Shown here: in pieces, positions 1 through 12,085 of the stretch
Layout of the letters: the number at the start of each line of letters is the position of its first letter
How positions within the stretch are numbered: the stretch's first letter is position 1
Assembly: GCA_031265955.1 (NCBI GenBank)
Contig: JAISBY010000010.1
Location: 434,001-498,000, forward strand
Source: Mycoplasmataceae bacterium
Lineage (GTDB): Bacteria; Bacillota_I; Bacilli_A; Mycoplasmatales; Mycoplasmoidaceae
Direction: 5' to 3'
Length of the DNA stretch: 64,000 nt
Program-made: the position numbers and the translations under genes
Notes under the pieces: model-generated
What the model was told of the DNA's origin: nothing
The model's input: the letters and a program-made list of their open reading frames with translations, nothing else
Databases searched by the model: none

Positions 1-938
1 TTAATGCAACGAGTCTCAAATCCATCGGTGACGACGCCTTCCGATCTTGCGTACGAATTACAAATCTCATCCTTCCGAATACAACCGAAACAAATGCTTT
101 TTCCATTGGTACTCGCGCCTTCCAAGAATGTGCAAATTTAAAAAAAGTATCCCTTCCTAGCGGAATTTCGACTGCTAGTATTTCCATAGGCAACAATGCT
201 TTCTCGTGATGTACGGAACTCAAAAATTTCGTCTTACCAAATGCTAATATTTCCATTGGTCTAAGTGCCTTCAGTTACTGCACGAATTTAGAAACATTAT
301 CACTACCAGAAGTTTCTACGTTCACTAAAATTACCTCTATCGGTACTAAGGCATTCGGTTACTGTGCGAGTTTAACGAAAGAAGGCATTCAAAAATTAGG
401 CGATGACGGCTCAGGAAATCCTCATATTGATACCAATGTTTTGGACTATGCCGGTAACGGAACTGGTGTTTCAATTAAAGGTGCCGCCATTTTTATGAAG
501 GTTTGAGGCATTGCTACTATATTAGCGTCAGGTGATTTGGGTGACAAACTAAACAATTATTTTACTTCTGTCATCCGGGGTTACGCCTTCAATAGCTGTG
601 CAAGTTTGACAGACATTGATTTAAGCAGTGCAACCGCTACGAGTTTCGACGGTGGCGCTGTCTTTTATGATTGTTGAAAACTACTAACTGTAAAATTACC
701 AGTAGGCATTACTTCCATCACCGATGGTAATTTTCGAAACTGTGCCGCTTTAACGGATTTATATTGGTATTATGGACAGATTCCTTCCTTTGGTTCTCAA
801 GTTTTTGAGAACTGTGCAACTAACGGTGTGCTTCATGTAACTTCAGCATACGCTACAGCTCAAGGAATATCGACAGATTCTCCTGTAACTAACTGAAGTA
901 CACTTTCAGGATGAACCTACGACGTTATAATGTCGTAA
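1..938 (+). CDS. BspA-like leucine-rich repeat surface protein, C-terminal part (5' truncated by window)
   Basis: An open frame runs in from the left edge to TAA at 936-938 when UGA is read as Trp. It encodes about 312 residues of degenerate repeats of roughly 23-28 residues with the pattern S-I-G-x-x-A-F-x-x-C-x-x-L-x-x-L-x-L-P, the signature of the LRR_5/BspA family. Examples are SIGTRAFQECANL and SIGLSAFSYCTNL. Known BspA-like proteins are secreted or surface-bound and bind host matrix or other cells. The last 40 residues lose the repeat and end without a membrane anchor. The 5' end, signal peptide and operon context lie outside the window. By analogy with the gene ending at 17489, it may be the third gene of another surface operon; that is inference. 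Confidence 0.85.
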
Positions 939-989
939 ACTGCACATTAAGTTTTTATCCAAAACTATTTAGTATTTATAATACTAACC

Positions 990-2663
990 ATGTCTAAACT
1001 AGAAACAATTATTGAAGTCATCAAAAAGGAATTGCTTGCTGCTATTAAAAAACAAAATGAGCTTATTAATGACTTTGGTGTCAATATTAACAAGATTAAT
1101 ATCCAAGTTGAATTAACTAAGAATCCTAAATTTGGCGACTTTGCTTCCAATGTTATGATGACTTTAGGATTAAATCGGACTGATGCAATGAAATTTGCTG
1201 AAAAAGTAGCGTCACTTTTGCCGAAGAATATTTTTAGTGATGTTCAAGTGGTTAACCCTGGTTTTATAAATATGTTTCTTAATCCAGAATTTAATAGTGA
1301 TACCATTCGTGAAATACTAAAGGACGAAGATGACTGAGGTAAATTTCACTCCAAAAAAACTTTTTACAACATTGAATTCGTTTCGGCAAACCCAACTGGT
1401 TTATTACATATCGGTCATGCTAGAAACGCAGCTATTGGTGATACTCTATGTCGAGTTTGGGAATGCTATGGAATAAAAGTAAACCGTGAATATTACATTA
1501 ACGACGGTGGTAATCAGATTGAAAAACTAGGGATGTCCACCTTAGTCCGTTACAAACAAGTTTGTGGTTTAAATGATCAATTACCAGAGGATGCTTATCA
1601 TGGTTTGGAGATTGTTGATATCGCTAATCAAATTAAAAATAAGGTTAAGGAACAATACCTTAACGCAAATTATGACAAAGATAAAATATTAGAAAAAGCT
1701 GTAGCCGACTATTTTAAATCATATGCGAAAGATTATCTACTAACAGTAATTAAACAAACGCTTACTAACTTCGGTGTCCATATGGATATTTGATTTAGCG
1801 AAACACAAATTTATGAAAAGAAATTAATTGATTCAGCTTTAGACATTCTCCACAGCAATATTTATCAAAAAGACAATGCTACTTGATTAAAAACCACTAA
1901 TCTTGGCGATGACAAAGATCGTGTTTTAATTAAAAGCGATGGTAGTTACACTTATTTCGCACCCGATATTGCCTATCATAATATTAAACTCTCCCGTGGT
2001 TATGATAAATGCTTTAACATTTGGGGTAGTGATCATAAAAGCTATGCCGATCGGATGAAAATTGCCATTCAACTATTAGGATATCCAAAAGATAGTCTTG
2101 AGATTTTGATTATGCAAATGGTACGATTAGTTAAAAATGGTGAAGAATTCAAAATGTCCAAGCGTAGTGGTAACTCCTTAACATTGCAAGATTTATTAGA
2201 TACCATTGGTAAAGATGCCGCACGTTGATATTTAATTAGCCAATCCATATCTACTCACTTAGAAATTGATGTAGATAAAGCCACTCATAAGAGTAATGAC
2301 AACCCATTGTATTACGTTCAATATGCCCATGCTCGAATTAATCAATTACTTCAAAAAGGTAACTTGAATAAAATTCGTAATTTTAACTTATTAACAACAC
2401 CAACCGAAAGAACGCTAATTAATTTATTACATTATTACAAACATACTATTCAAATTGTGGCAACAACATACGAAGTACATAAGATGACTTTGTATCTATC
2501 CAATTTGGCAAAGGCTTTTCATCATTTTTATGCCAATAATATGATTATTGACCCAACTAATTTGTCTTTATCTTCCCAACGTTTACATTTGGCTAAGGCC
2601 ATAAAACAAATCATTAAGAATGGTTTAGATATCATTGGTATTACAGCAGTAGATAAAATGTAA
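990..2663 (+). CDS. argS: Arginyl-tRNA synthetase
   Basis: 557 residues, full length for ArgRS when UGA is Trp (internal UGA at 1335 and 1791, among others). It attaches arginine to tRNA-Arg in the cytoplasm. An N-terminal ArgRS-specific domain (about 1-100) is followed by the class I catalytic core with the HIGH motif in PTGLLHIGHARN at about residues 140-143, the KMSKRSGN motif near residue 388, and a C-terminal anticodon-binding helical domain (about 430-557). The ATG at 990 gives the family's N-terminus; I see no strong ribosome binding site. It lies between the surface-protein gene tail and a small unknown gene, all on the plus strand. Confidence 0.98.
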
Positions 2664-2748
2664 TACAAAAAACATTTTTCTAGCTTATTTGATGCTTGTT
2701 CAGCAACACCGAACAGTATTGTTTCTATAATGGCGCCATAGTAAAAAA

Positions 2749-2782
2749 CAATGAATTACAGCATTTATTAGCGCATTCATTG
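2749..2782. repeat. Inverted repeat just upstream of the small gene at 2796
   Basis: CAATGAAT at 2749-2756 is matched by ATTCATTG at 2775-2782, giving an 8-bp stem with an 18-nt loop. A TATAAT lies at 2726-2731 and the GGGAG ribosome binding site follows the hairpin. It could be a weak regulatory hairpin in the leader of the next gene. The rest of the 2664-2795 gap shows nothing I recognise. Confidence 0.35.
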
Positions 2783-2795
2783 TGGGAGACTTAAA

Positions 2796-3065
2796 ATGAA
2801 AAAAATAAGTATTAACGAAGATTTTGATGGTTCATCAGCTATTGCTGGCACACTTTTTTGTAAATCAACTAGTCAACTTTTGCATTTGATTATGTTACAA
2901 TTCCCAAAAGTTGATGTTGAACAGGTTAAAGTAATTGATTGAAGTGATATTGATAAAAATAGAGGCACCGTTACTTTAGGCGCCACTGACAATAGCATTA
3001 AATATTTAATTAACTCACGCATTACATTAGATTTTAATTACAGTCATTCTCTTAATGACAAATAA
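2796..3065 (+). CDS. Small hypothetical protein (89 aa)
   Basis: ATG at 2796 is preceded by GGGAG (about 2784-2788) at normal spacing, and the frame stays open to TAA at 3063-3065 with one UGA read as Trp (VIDWSDID). The product, beginning MKKISINEDFDGSS, has no signal peptide, membrane segment or motif I recognise and is mixed hydrophilic, so probably cytoplasmic. It is flanked by argS and gap on the same strand. The good ribosome binding site and a separate upstream -10-like box make it a credible gene; its function is unknown. Confidence 0.6.
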
Positions 3066-3148
3066 AAATTATTTGCAACTAAGTAATTCAATATTTATAT
3101 AGACTTATATAATGTTCTTAAATATCAAAATATTTAGGAGAATAAATA

Positions 3149-4150
<1,002 letters not shown>

Positions 4151-4154
4151 TTCT

Positions 4155-5390
4155 ATGCAAGATATTCTAAATAAAAAAACACTGAAAGATGTTGATTGCT
4201 TAAACGCACGTGTCATCGTTCGTGTTGATTTTAATGTTCCCATTAAGGACGGTAAAGTCACTGATACCAAACGAATTGTAGCAGCGCTTCCTACCATTCA
4301 GCATTTGCTAGAAAATAAATGTAAAATTATTCTCTTAAGTCATTTATCCAGAATTAAATCATTGGATGATATTAAATCTGGTAAAAAATCATTAAAACCC
4401 GCTGCTGATGTTCTCCAAGAATTATTGCCCGAAGACGATATCACTTTTTTAAATTTTAATCGTGGTCAGGAATTAATTGATGCGGTTGAAAAAATGGAAC
4501 CAAAACAAATTCTCGTGCTTGAAAATACACGTTATTGTGATGTTAATGAAAAAGGTGAAGTTGTTAAACTAGAGTCTAAATGTGATGATCAACTAGGCAA
4601 AGAATGAGCTACGCTTGGTAGCATTTTTGTAAATGATGCCTTTGGAACTGCTCACCGTAAACATGCTTCCAATGTTGGTATTGCTAAACACATTCCAATT
4701 TCATGCATTGGTTTTTTAATTCAAAAGGAAATTGAAAATTTATCCAAAATTGCTCATGAACCAACAAAACCAGTGGTAGCGATTTTAGGCGGCGCTAAAG
4801 TTAGTGACAAATTAAAAGTTATTAATAACTTATTAAACATTGCTGACAAAGTTTTAATTTGTGGTGGAATGGCATATACTTTTTTAAAAACACAAGGAAT
4901 TGATGTCGGCTCATCATTATTAGAAACAGAAATGTTAGATGAAGCTAAAAAGATTCTTGACAAGGGAAAAAATAAAATTGTTTTACCGGTTGATTTTAAA
5001 TGCACCACTGAGTTTATTGACAACATTCCTACTACTAGAACTGTTAAAGAGGGTTTAAATGGAGTGATGGGACTTGATATCGGTCCTGACACAATAACCC
5101 TATTTGATAATGAATTAAAGAATGCTCGTACCGTTTTTTGAAACGGTCCTTCGGGTGTGTTTGAATTCAAAAATTATCAAGAAGGTACTAGAAATATTTG
5201 TCGTATTCTCAAACATTTGACATCACAAGGTGCTTTCACTTTAATCGGTGGTGGTGACTCAGCTGCCGCAGCAGTTTCGTTAGGCTTTAAAGAAACTGAT
5301 TTTAGTTTCATCTCTACTGGTGGTGGGGCTTCATTGGAATTTATTGAAGGTTCCGCCCTTCCTGGAATTGAAGCCATTCAAAACAAATAA
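4155..5390 (+). CDS. pgk: Phosphoglycerate kinase
   Basis: 411 residues, typical of bacterial PGK. It transfers phosphate from 1,3-bisphosphoglycerate to ADP, the first ATP-yielding step of glycolysis. Recognisable blocks are [18 protein letters not shown] (N-terminal substrate domain), LLSHLSR (usually LxSHLGRP), the nucleotide-domain block [12 protein letters not shown], and GGGDSAAAA plus [11 protein letters not shown] near the C-terminus. The HLSRIK stretch lacks the usual Gly-Arg-Pro, a mollicute-like divergence. UGA is Trp at 4605 and 5139. It begins 4 nt after gap, so translation is probably coupled. Confidence 0.98.
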
Positions 5391-5425
5391 TAGTAAATCA
5401 TAAAGCTACATAAGGGATAGAAGAT

Positions 5426-7312
5426 ATGAAAAAAGTAATACAGTCATTTGGTGAAATTGATCAATCTAAAATCAAACCTCCCGGTAGTATAAAAGAAGTA
5501 ATTGCAAAATTATCACGTGGTTTGATGTTACCAATTGCGATGTTGCCAATTGCGGGTTTGTTTTTGGGAATTGGTTCAACCATTGTTAATCAAACTGCTA
5601 GCGGTTCAGGAGCCAATGTTTTTGGTTATGTGTTAAGTACAACTGGAAATGCTATCTTTGCCTGTTTGCCAGTTTTATTTGCCATTGCAATTGCCATTTC
5701 GTTTACAAAAGATTCAGGAACAGCGGCTTTATCGGCATTTGTTGGTTGGTTAATATTTAACGCCTTCCAGTTTGCCATCATTATCAAAAAGGGTGATCCA
5801 ACGCAAACCACCGTCACCAATAGTGATGGTTATCAATTCTTATGATACAAATTTATGGGCGAGTCGGGCATTACTAAATTCAACAATATTTTTACGAATA
5901 ATGTTGGCATCCAATCTTTATCTACCAGTGTCTTTGGCGGTATTATTGTTGGATTCACTGTTGCTTGACTATACAATAAATTTAAAAATATCCAATTGCC
6001 ATCCATTGTTGGCTTCTTTAGTGGTGTGCGTTTTATTCCGATCGTTACTTTTATCGCTTCGCTCTTGATGGGTTTAATTATTTCCATGGTTTGGCCATTG
6101 GTAGGCTTGGGCTTATATGCTTTTGGTAATTCGTTAGGTTCAGCTCCGGCTGGAGTGAATTCTTTTGTTTTTGGTTTGTTTGAACGATCATTAGTGCCGT
6201 TTGGTTTACATCATGCTTTTTATGCCCCTTTATGATACACAAGTGCGGGGGGGTCGTTTGATTTGAATTCAGCTGTTTTCGTCAATGGTGTTAGCACAGG
6301 TGTAACTTGAAAAGAAGCCTTCACCATGAACAATGTCAACTTACCAAGTGATGTAAGCACGACTGGCGATCAAAATTTATGGATGTTTATTAATAACTAT
6401 CTATGCCGTACATGAACAATTAATGATCAAACTTTTACCGTTACCTTGAATAACTATCATACATTCTTAGATCCCTCAGCGGCTGTTTCTAATCCCGGAC
6501 AATACATGCAAGGTAAATATCCGTTTATGATGTTTGGACTACCAGCAGCTGCGATGGCAATGGTACTAGTTGTTCCTAAAGGTAGTGAAAACCGTAAACA
6601 GGCTATTTCCATCATTGGTTCTGCTGCTCTAACTTCGTTCTTAACCGGTATTACTGAACCGCTAGAATTTACTTTCTTATTTCTAGCACCTTGATTGTTC
6701 TGAGGTATTCACGCACCACTATGTGGTATTTCTTTCTGATTAATGAATTTACTCGGCGCTCATATGGGTATGACTTTCTCTGGTGGGGCGTTAGATTTTG
6801 TTATTTATGGGATATTACCCGATGCTACAGGACATGTTGCTAATTGCTATTGAGCCGTTTTAATTGGTGCAGCACTCATTCCGATTTATTACTTATTGTT
6901 TAGAACACTAATCTTAAAGTTTGATATTCGTACCCCAGGGCGAGGCACTGAAGTAAAAATGTTTACTAAAGCTGATTTTAAGGCCAAAGTAGAAGGTGAA
7001 CCAGCTGTTAAAGAAGCAACTAATTTACAAAGTGATGCCAATATCAAGAAACATAAAGGTAAATACGAATTGTTAGCTGATGAAGTCATCTTAGCATATG
7101 GTGGCCCAGTTAACATTAAGAATGTTGATGCTTGTATTACCAAACTACGTATTCAAGTAGTTGATCCTAGTAAAGTTGATCGTGAAAGATTAATGCAATT
7201 AGGTGCTCGTGGTGTTATTAAACCATCACCACAATCCGTTTATGCTGTTTTTGGCAATGAAGCCGATATTATTAAAAACAAAATTAATGAAATATTATTC
7301 CCGGAGGAATAA
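5426..7312 (+). CDS. ptsG: PTS glucose-family permease, EIICB
   Basis: 628 residues. An N-terminal membrane domain of about ten hydrophobic segments (EIIC) imports and phosphorylates a hexose. Family blocks are [31 protein letters not shown] and [18 protein letters not shown]-terminal cytoplasmic EIIB domain (about 535-625) carries the phospho-cysteine in [12 protein letters not shown]. No EIIA domain is fused, so a separate EIIA is expected. Sequence alone cannot separate glucose, maltose or N-acetylglucosamine as substrate. It sits after gap-pgk, which fits sugar uptake feeding glycolysis. A diverged paralogue lies at 49612-51471 on the other strand. Confidence 0.93.
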
Positions 7313-7314
7313 AA

Positions 7315-7623
7315 ATGAACAAAACTATTGTTGACGCTAAAGAAAAATCTATTATTAAAGAACCTAAATCAATTAAAGCTTTTATTAAGAAGTACCACTT
7401 TGCCTTTATTTGTTTTTTAAGTTCCTTGCCATTAATCGCTCTAGGAATTTGTTCGTTTTTATTCTTATATCATCCAACAACTCAATGACAAACTAATAAT
7501 AATTATTGAATTAAACCATTTGGTATTATCTTGTTTATTGTTATTATTGAATTTGTAATTGTTGGTATCCCAACATTAATGATTAATTTAAAAGAGCGAA
7601 AAGAAAAAGCTGAAAAAGAATAA
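7315..7623 (+). CDS. Small membrane protein (102 aa, two membrane segments)
   Basis: ATG at 7315 follows the PTS gene's stop by 2 nt, and GGAGG at the end of that gene is its ribosome binding site, so the two are translationally coupled. About 30 charged N-terminal residues precede two hydrophobic segments (about 32-52 and 71-91) and a Lys/Glu-rich tail. No family is recognised; the coupling suggests a role with the permease. The last 71 bp (7543-7613) recur at 8087-8157, so the tail used here may be a rebuilt copy after an insertion; the other copy ends differently (EKEQN). Confidence 0.75.
7543..7613 (+). repeat. 71-bp direct repeat, copy 1
   Basis: Identical over 71 bp to 8087-8157, 544 bp downstream. 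It is the 3' end of the small membrane-protein gene. The two copies bracket a 473-bp cassette carrying a minus-strand MazF/PemK-like gene and its promoter, as expected of an insertion that duplicated its target or of a tandem duplication with cargo. Confidence 0.95.
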
Positions 7624-7626
7624 TAA

Positions 7627-7998
7627 TTATTTAGATCCAACAATATCAATTAACGTCTTAAAATAATCAATTATTTCTTGACGCTTGTTTTCGGGCACTC
7701 TATTTCTTAAACGATTTTCATATTTAAAATGATGAGACTCTATTGTATGAAGTCTATTTGGTAAAACAAAATTACTACTTTTTATGTTATTCCGATTTAT
7801 ATATTCATACAACAGGATGGAATGTTCATCAATTTTATGACCTGAGCATTCCATAACAAGAAAACGATACCCAAGTCACTTTGCATTAGATAACACAATG
7901 ACTGGCCTCAATTTATGATTATTAATCCTTTTATAAGTTTTAATTACATGTTCAGGTACTAAAAATATTTCTCATTTATGAGATTTTCAATTTTCCAT
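7627..7998 (-). CDS. MazF/PemK-like toxin candidate (123 aa)
   Basis: Reading UGA as Trp extends this frame to an ATG at 7998 with a GGAGA site upstream. The N-terminus has a Trp-Glu-Ile-Phe strand and then LRPVIVLSNAK, which resembles the R-P-V-hydrophobic-V-h-S strand of MazF/PemK-type endoribonucleases; the rest is not clearly alignable by eye. MazF proteins cleave mRNA and are usually held by an adjacent antitoxin, but I see no antitoxin gene here. A strong promoter (8058-8086) and a palindrome (8022-8036) lie upstream. The whole unit lies inside the duplication of the neighbouring gene, a sign of recent acquisition. The family call is tentative. Confidence 0.5.
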
Positions 7999-8021
7999 AA
8001 TTTCTCCAAAACAGCATAGCG

Positions 8022-8036
8022 GGGAAGAATCTTCCC
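8022..8036 (-). promoter_or_regulatory. Palindrome in the leader of the MazF-like gene
   Basis: GGGAAGA and TCTTCCC are separated by one A (8022-8028, 8030-8036). It lies between the promoter and the start codon of the minus-strand gene at 7998, where an autoregulator could bind or an RNA hairpin could form. Confidence 0.5.
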
Positions 8037-8057
8037 TACGAGGTTACCCTCACTAAA

Positions 8058-8086
8058 ATGATAGAGGAAAAAATAAATTTTGTCAA
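8058..8086 (-). promoter_or_regulatory. Sigma-70-type promoter for the MazF-like gene
   Basis: On the minus strand a TTGACA (8081-8086) is followed after exactly 17 nt by TATCAT (8058-8063). It is one of the few near-consensus two-box promoters I found in the window. The -35 box ends exactly at the border of the second 71-bp repeat, so the promoter belongs to the inserted cassette. Confidence 0.75.
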
Positions 8087-8173
8087 ATTATTGAATTTGT
8101 AATTGTTGGTATCCCAACATTAATGATTAATTTAAAAGAGCGAAAAGAAAAAGCTGAGAAGGAACAAAATTAA
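8087..8173 (+). pseudogene. 3' fragment of the small membrane-protein gene (71-bp repeat, copy 2)
   Basis: Bases 8087-8157 repeat 7543-7613 exactly. The frame continues with its own ending (EKEQN) to TAA at 8171-8173. No start or membrane segment 1 is present, so this is an orphaned gene tail. It may be the original 3' end that was separated from its gene by the toxin-like cassette. Confidence 0.8.
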
Positions 8174-8179
8174 TTTATT

Positions 8180-8929
8180 CTATTTTCAACCTTCGCCAGC
8201 TTCATCATTAGCGACGATTCAATTGCAAAAATTTTCATTACTTTGTCAAACGCTAGAAGAGATTGAAGCTTTAACTGGATAACCTTTAACTCACTGAACG
8301 GCAGTAAAGTCGTTTGTATTAGGCACATCAAAAAGTGTATTCAATAATTTTAATAAATCACGATATTCTTTCGCTTGTTTGTCGTTACGAACATATGAAT
8401 CTTTTTTGTGTTTTGAATTAGCTTCTTCATCTTTTGCATCATATTTATCAAACGGAGTACATGGTTGTAATTTCGGTTCTCGTTCGCCACCTTTGGTAAA
8501 TGTTTCACTTGTGTCTTTTTCAATCAAAGAAACAAATTGATAATTAGCAGAAAGAGTGTCGTAATCTTCCTTTTGAAGTTTTAAAGCGTCGTATAAATTA
8601 TCATCAGTTGATTGTGGCTTTGAATAAATTTGCGGATCAGTACCATCCAAAAACACATTCGTGTTTAATAAAAAATCTATGCCAGCATCATACCATGAGT
8701 GGGTAACAAATAAAACATAATTACCTTTATTGAAACCTTTACCTCCTCATAGCAAACTATGAAGTGAAGGACTTGGTGATTTTAAATCGTCAAAATATTT
8801 CTTGCCTACTGAATCAAGATTTAGTTCTTTTATCCCTTTAGTTAAGCTACTACAAGACGTAACACTAAAAGCAACCGGAAGGATTACTGCAGGAAGTACT
8901 AAAAGAGATAATAATTTAAACTTTTTCAT
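8180..8929 (-). CDS. Putative lipoprotein (249 aa)
   Basis: The start at 8929 gives a 26-residue signal peptide (MKKFKLLSLLVLPAVILPVA...) ending in the lipobox VTSC, so a membrane-anchored surface lipoprotein is likely. The frame needs UGA as Trp (8746 and 8293, among others) and ends at TAG 8180-8182. The mature part contains a THSWYDAG segment followed by a long Lys/Asp/Glu-rich region; no family is recognised. It is convergent with the fragment ending at 8173 and divergent from miaB, with only 35 bp between the two starts. Confidence 0.75.
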
Positions 8930-8964
8930 TAAGAATATAATATTAATACAAAAATAGTTTTTTA

Positions 8965-10398
8965 ATGAAAAAAGATTACAGTAAATATTTTTTACCAAAC
9001 ATTGTGCAAGCACGTAAACGACAACAAAAATCCATTGTAAAACGTAGTGCTTTTAACATTCCTAAGGTATATCAATCTTTGGGAAAAAACCGTACTTTTT
9101 TTGTTAAAACCTATGGTTGTCAGTCTAATATTCGCGATACCGAGACCATTAACGGTATTCTTATAAACTTAGGATTTACACCATCTTCATCATTAGAAAA
9201 AGCAGATTTAGTCATTTTAAATACCTGTGCCGTGAGAGAAAATGCTGAAAAGAAAGTATTTGGGGAGATTGGTTTTCTAAAGAAAATGAAAATTAATAAT
9301 CCTCATTTCCTTTTTGGTGTTTGCGGTTGCATGCCACAAGAAGAAACGGTTGTTAACCGTATTGTTAGCAAAATCAAACATTTGGATTTTGTTTTTGGAA
9401 CCCACAACATTCATATGCTTCCTGAAATATTGGATCAAGTAATTAATCATCATAAAAAAGTAATCCAAGTGTTTTCCAAAGAAGGCGATGTCATTGAAGA
9501 CTTGCCAGTTAACCGAACTAGTAACATCAAAGCGTTTGTCAACATTATGCAAGGTTGTGATAAGTTTTGTACCTACTGTATAGTTCCCTATACCAGAGGA
9601 CAAATTCGTAGTCGTACTAAGGAAGACATCATCAAAGAAGTGAACGATTTGATTGCAAAAGGTTATAAAGAAGTTACATTACTAGGACAAAACGTAAATA
9701 GCTATGGTGTAGATTTGTACGATGACTACCGTTTTTGAAACTTATTAACAGATGTTGCAAATACTAAAATACCACGATTGCGTTTTGTAACTAGTAATCC
9801 CTGAAATTTTAATACCAAAATCGTTGATGTCATGAAACAGCACAATAACATTATGCCTTATATCCATTTACCAATTCAATCAGGTGATGAAACCATTTTA
9901 CAAAACATGAATCGTAAAATGAAAATCAAGGATTACTACAAAATAATTGAATACATTCGTACAAATATTCCAACTTGTGCCATCTCTACTGACATCATTG
10001 TCGGTTTTCCAAATGAAAGTGCCATGCAATTTGAAAACACGATAAAGATGTATAACAAAATTCAATTTGATAACGCTTACACTTTTATTTATTCACCACG
10101 AAGTGGTACCTCTGCTGCTTTAATAAAAGATAAGATTGATATCACAACTAAAGAAAAACGTTTAGCACAACTAAATGAATTAGTTCGTAAGTTTGCTAAA
10201 AAAAATAACGAACAATGAATCGGTAAAGAACTAATTGTTCTAGTTGAAGGATATTCCAAAACTAATCGCAATACTTTAACTGGTTATTCACCAGAATGAA
10301 AAGTAGTTAATTTTACCGGCAAAGCTAAAGTAGGAGATCTCGTTAATGTCGAAATTACTAGTGTTTCACGTTTTTCTTTAAACGGCGAAGTAATCTAA
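8965..10398 (+). CDS. miaB: tRNA-2-methylthio-N6-dimethylallyladenosine synthase
   Basis: 477 residues. MiaB is a radical-SAM enzyme that methylthiolates i6A37 of tRNAs reading UNN codons. The N-terminal UPF0004 domain starts at KTYGCQSNIRDTE with further Cys in NTCAVRENAEK and GVCGCMPQEE, the ligands of the auxiliary cluster. The radical-SAM cluster motif is CDKFCTYCIVPYTRG (near residue 200). A C-terminal TRAM domain ends in VEITSVSRFSLNGEV. UGA is Trp at 9736 and 10216, among others. No clear ribosome binding site precedes the ATG. Its stop overlaps the stop of the convergent MATE gene by 4 bp. A MiaA partner is not in the window. Confidence 0.95.
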
Positions 10399-12083
10399 AC
10401 TTGATCTAAAACTTTTTGAATAAATGATGGCTTTGGTTTATTGGTCGGCATTCAAACTGTTTTTAATTTATCGTCTTCTTTAATTTTTATCTTTAGATGA
10501 GCGAAACGATGTTTTAACCACCAATGAGTGTAGATAATCATTAGCACAGAAGCAATAGTAGCATTTATGACGTAAGTGCCAACCAATACCCAAATGTTAT
10601 TTGTGCCGATGGTAATGCCATAGCATATTCCTAGAACAGGAAAGAAAGTAATGGTATCTTGGAAAACAGCAGCAATGTTTGAGCGGACGGTGTCAGCAAT
10701 CGCCATATAAATAGACATAGCTGGTGCTTGGAACGAGAAGGCGGGAAGCATTAATAATTGGATTAACAATACATAGTAAGCATCCCGGCTCATCGTTGGA
10801 TCGTTAATATCGAATAATTGGAGAATTGGTTTTCCTAATGCTAAAGCCAATATCAAAACCATTACTAATGAATAAATAAACGATATGAAAATAGTGTAGC
10901 GATATGTCTTGCTTACTCGTTTTCAATTACCGATTGAATAGTTGTAAGCAATTATTAACCGTTCGCCATCCACAATACCATAAATGGTAATGAATACTAA
11001 ATTGAGAATAGGCATTGTTGCACCTTCAATGGTTTGAAAATACATGCCGTTACCACCAGCATTTGGATAAATGGATTGAGCAGTATTGGCTAAAATCGGA
11101 ATATAAAACATGTTAGCTACAGCATAACTAATGTCAATTAGAAAAGCTGATAACCCTATTAAAATAATCGGTGATATTAAGTTTCATTTAATCTTGGCTT
11201 CACCACGCTTAAACAATAATTTAAATGAAAGCCACGTTTGATCCGTGCGATTCAGATGAATCAAGTAAAATAATAACACTAATAAGTTAATTGCATAACT
11301 AACCGTACTTCCTAAAGCTCCACCATACATATCTAGATGTCCAAATAAAATAAAGATAACAATCAATCCAATGTTCAAGACATTACAAGCAATACTGGTG
11401 AATACCACTAATTTAAATCTACCCTCCGACTTGATTAATGATGCCAAATAAAAAATTAATAACGGTAAAATAATACCAGCTGAATAAATAAAAGTATATT
11501 CACTGGCAAATGAAATTTGCAAGTCATGTACTTTTTGATAATATGCATTTAAAACGGCATCAGCACTATATTCAGCTGGCGAACTCATGGCGGTTAATAC
11601 TACCTTATGTAGACCCAACAATAATGATGTTTCAATTACCGCCAATATTAAAACCATATAGAATGACGTCTTAAACACTTGGTCGGCTTTATATTTGCTT
11701 TGTTTCCCCATTGATTGTGTAAATAAAACAGCGGCTCCGCCTGCTAAAAAGAATGGTGAACTACCAATGATGGTTACAAGTGGTGAAGAAATCGACATCG
11801 CTCCTTTAACTACATCACCAACGTCATAAAACTTTTTATCACCTAATAAATTTTTAATAGTAGATTCGGAAACCCCAAACCAATATTGAAAATTAGTGGC
11901 GACATCACTTCCATGAGCAATTGGCACTAACCGATTAATAATAACTTGGCTAGTAAAAATATAAATACCAGTCATGAAAGTCATAGCAAGACTAGGAATA
12001 ATGACTATTAAAATTGCTTTTAATAGAGGGCGATTAACATAAAGGTTATGAGCCTTATGATTTTTAACAAATCGATTATTCAT
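10395..12083 (-). CDS. MATE-family multidrug/organic cation exporter
   Basis: 562 residues with about twelve hydrophobic segments in two similar halves, as in MATE (MatE/NorM/DinF-like) antiporters. Family-like features are SPLVTIIGSSPFFLAGGAAVLFTQ in the first half and the AFQAPAMSIYMAIADT-type block in the second. It is longer than a usual MATE (about 450) mainly because of an extra loop of about 45 residues after the first membrane segment. It starts 2 nt after the helicase stop, so it is probably co-transcribed and coupled with it. Substrate cannot be read from the sequence. Confidence 0.85.
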
Positions 12084-12085
12084 GA

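Noticed and set aside
2664..2795. tRNA or riboswitch in the gap after argS
   Set aside because: No cloverleaf or known riboswitch core is visible; only a weak inverted repeat.
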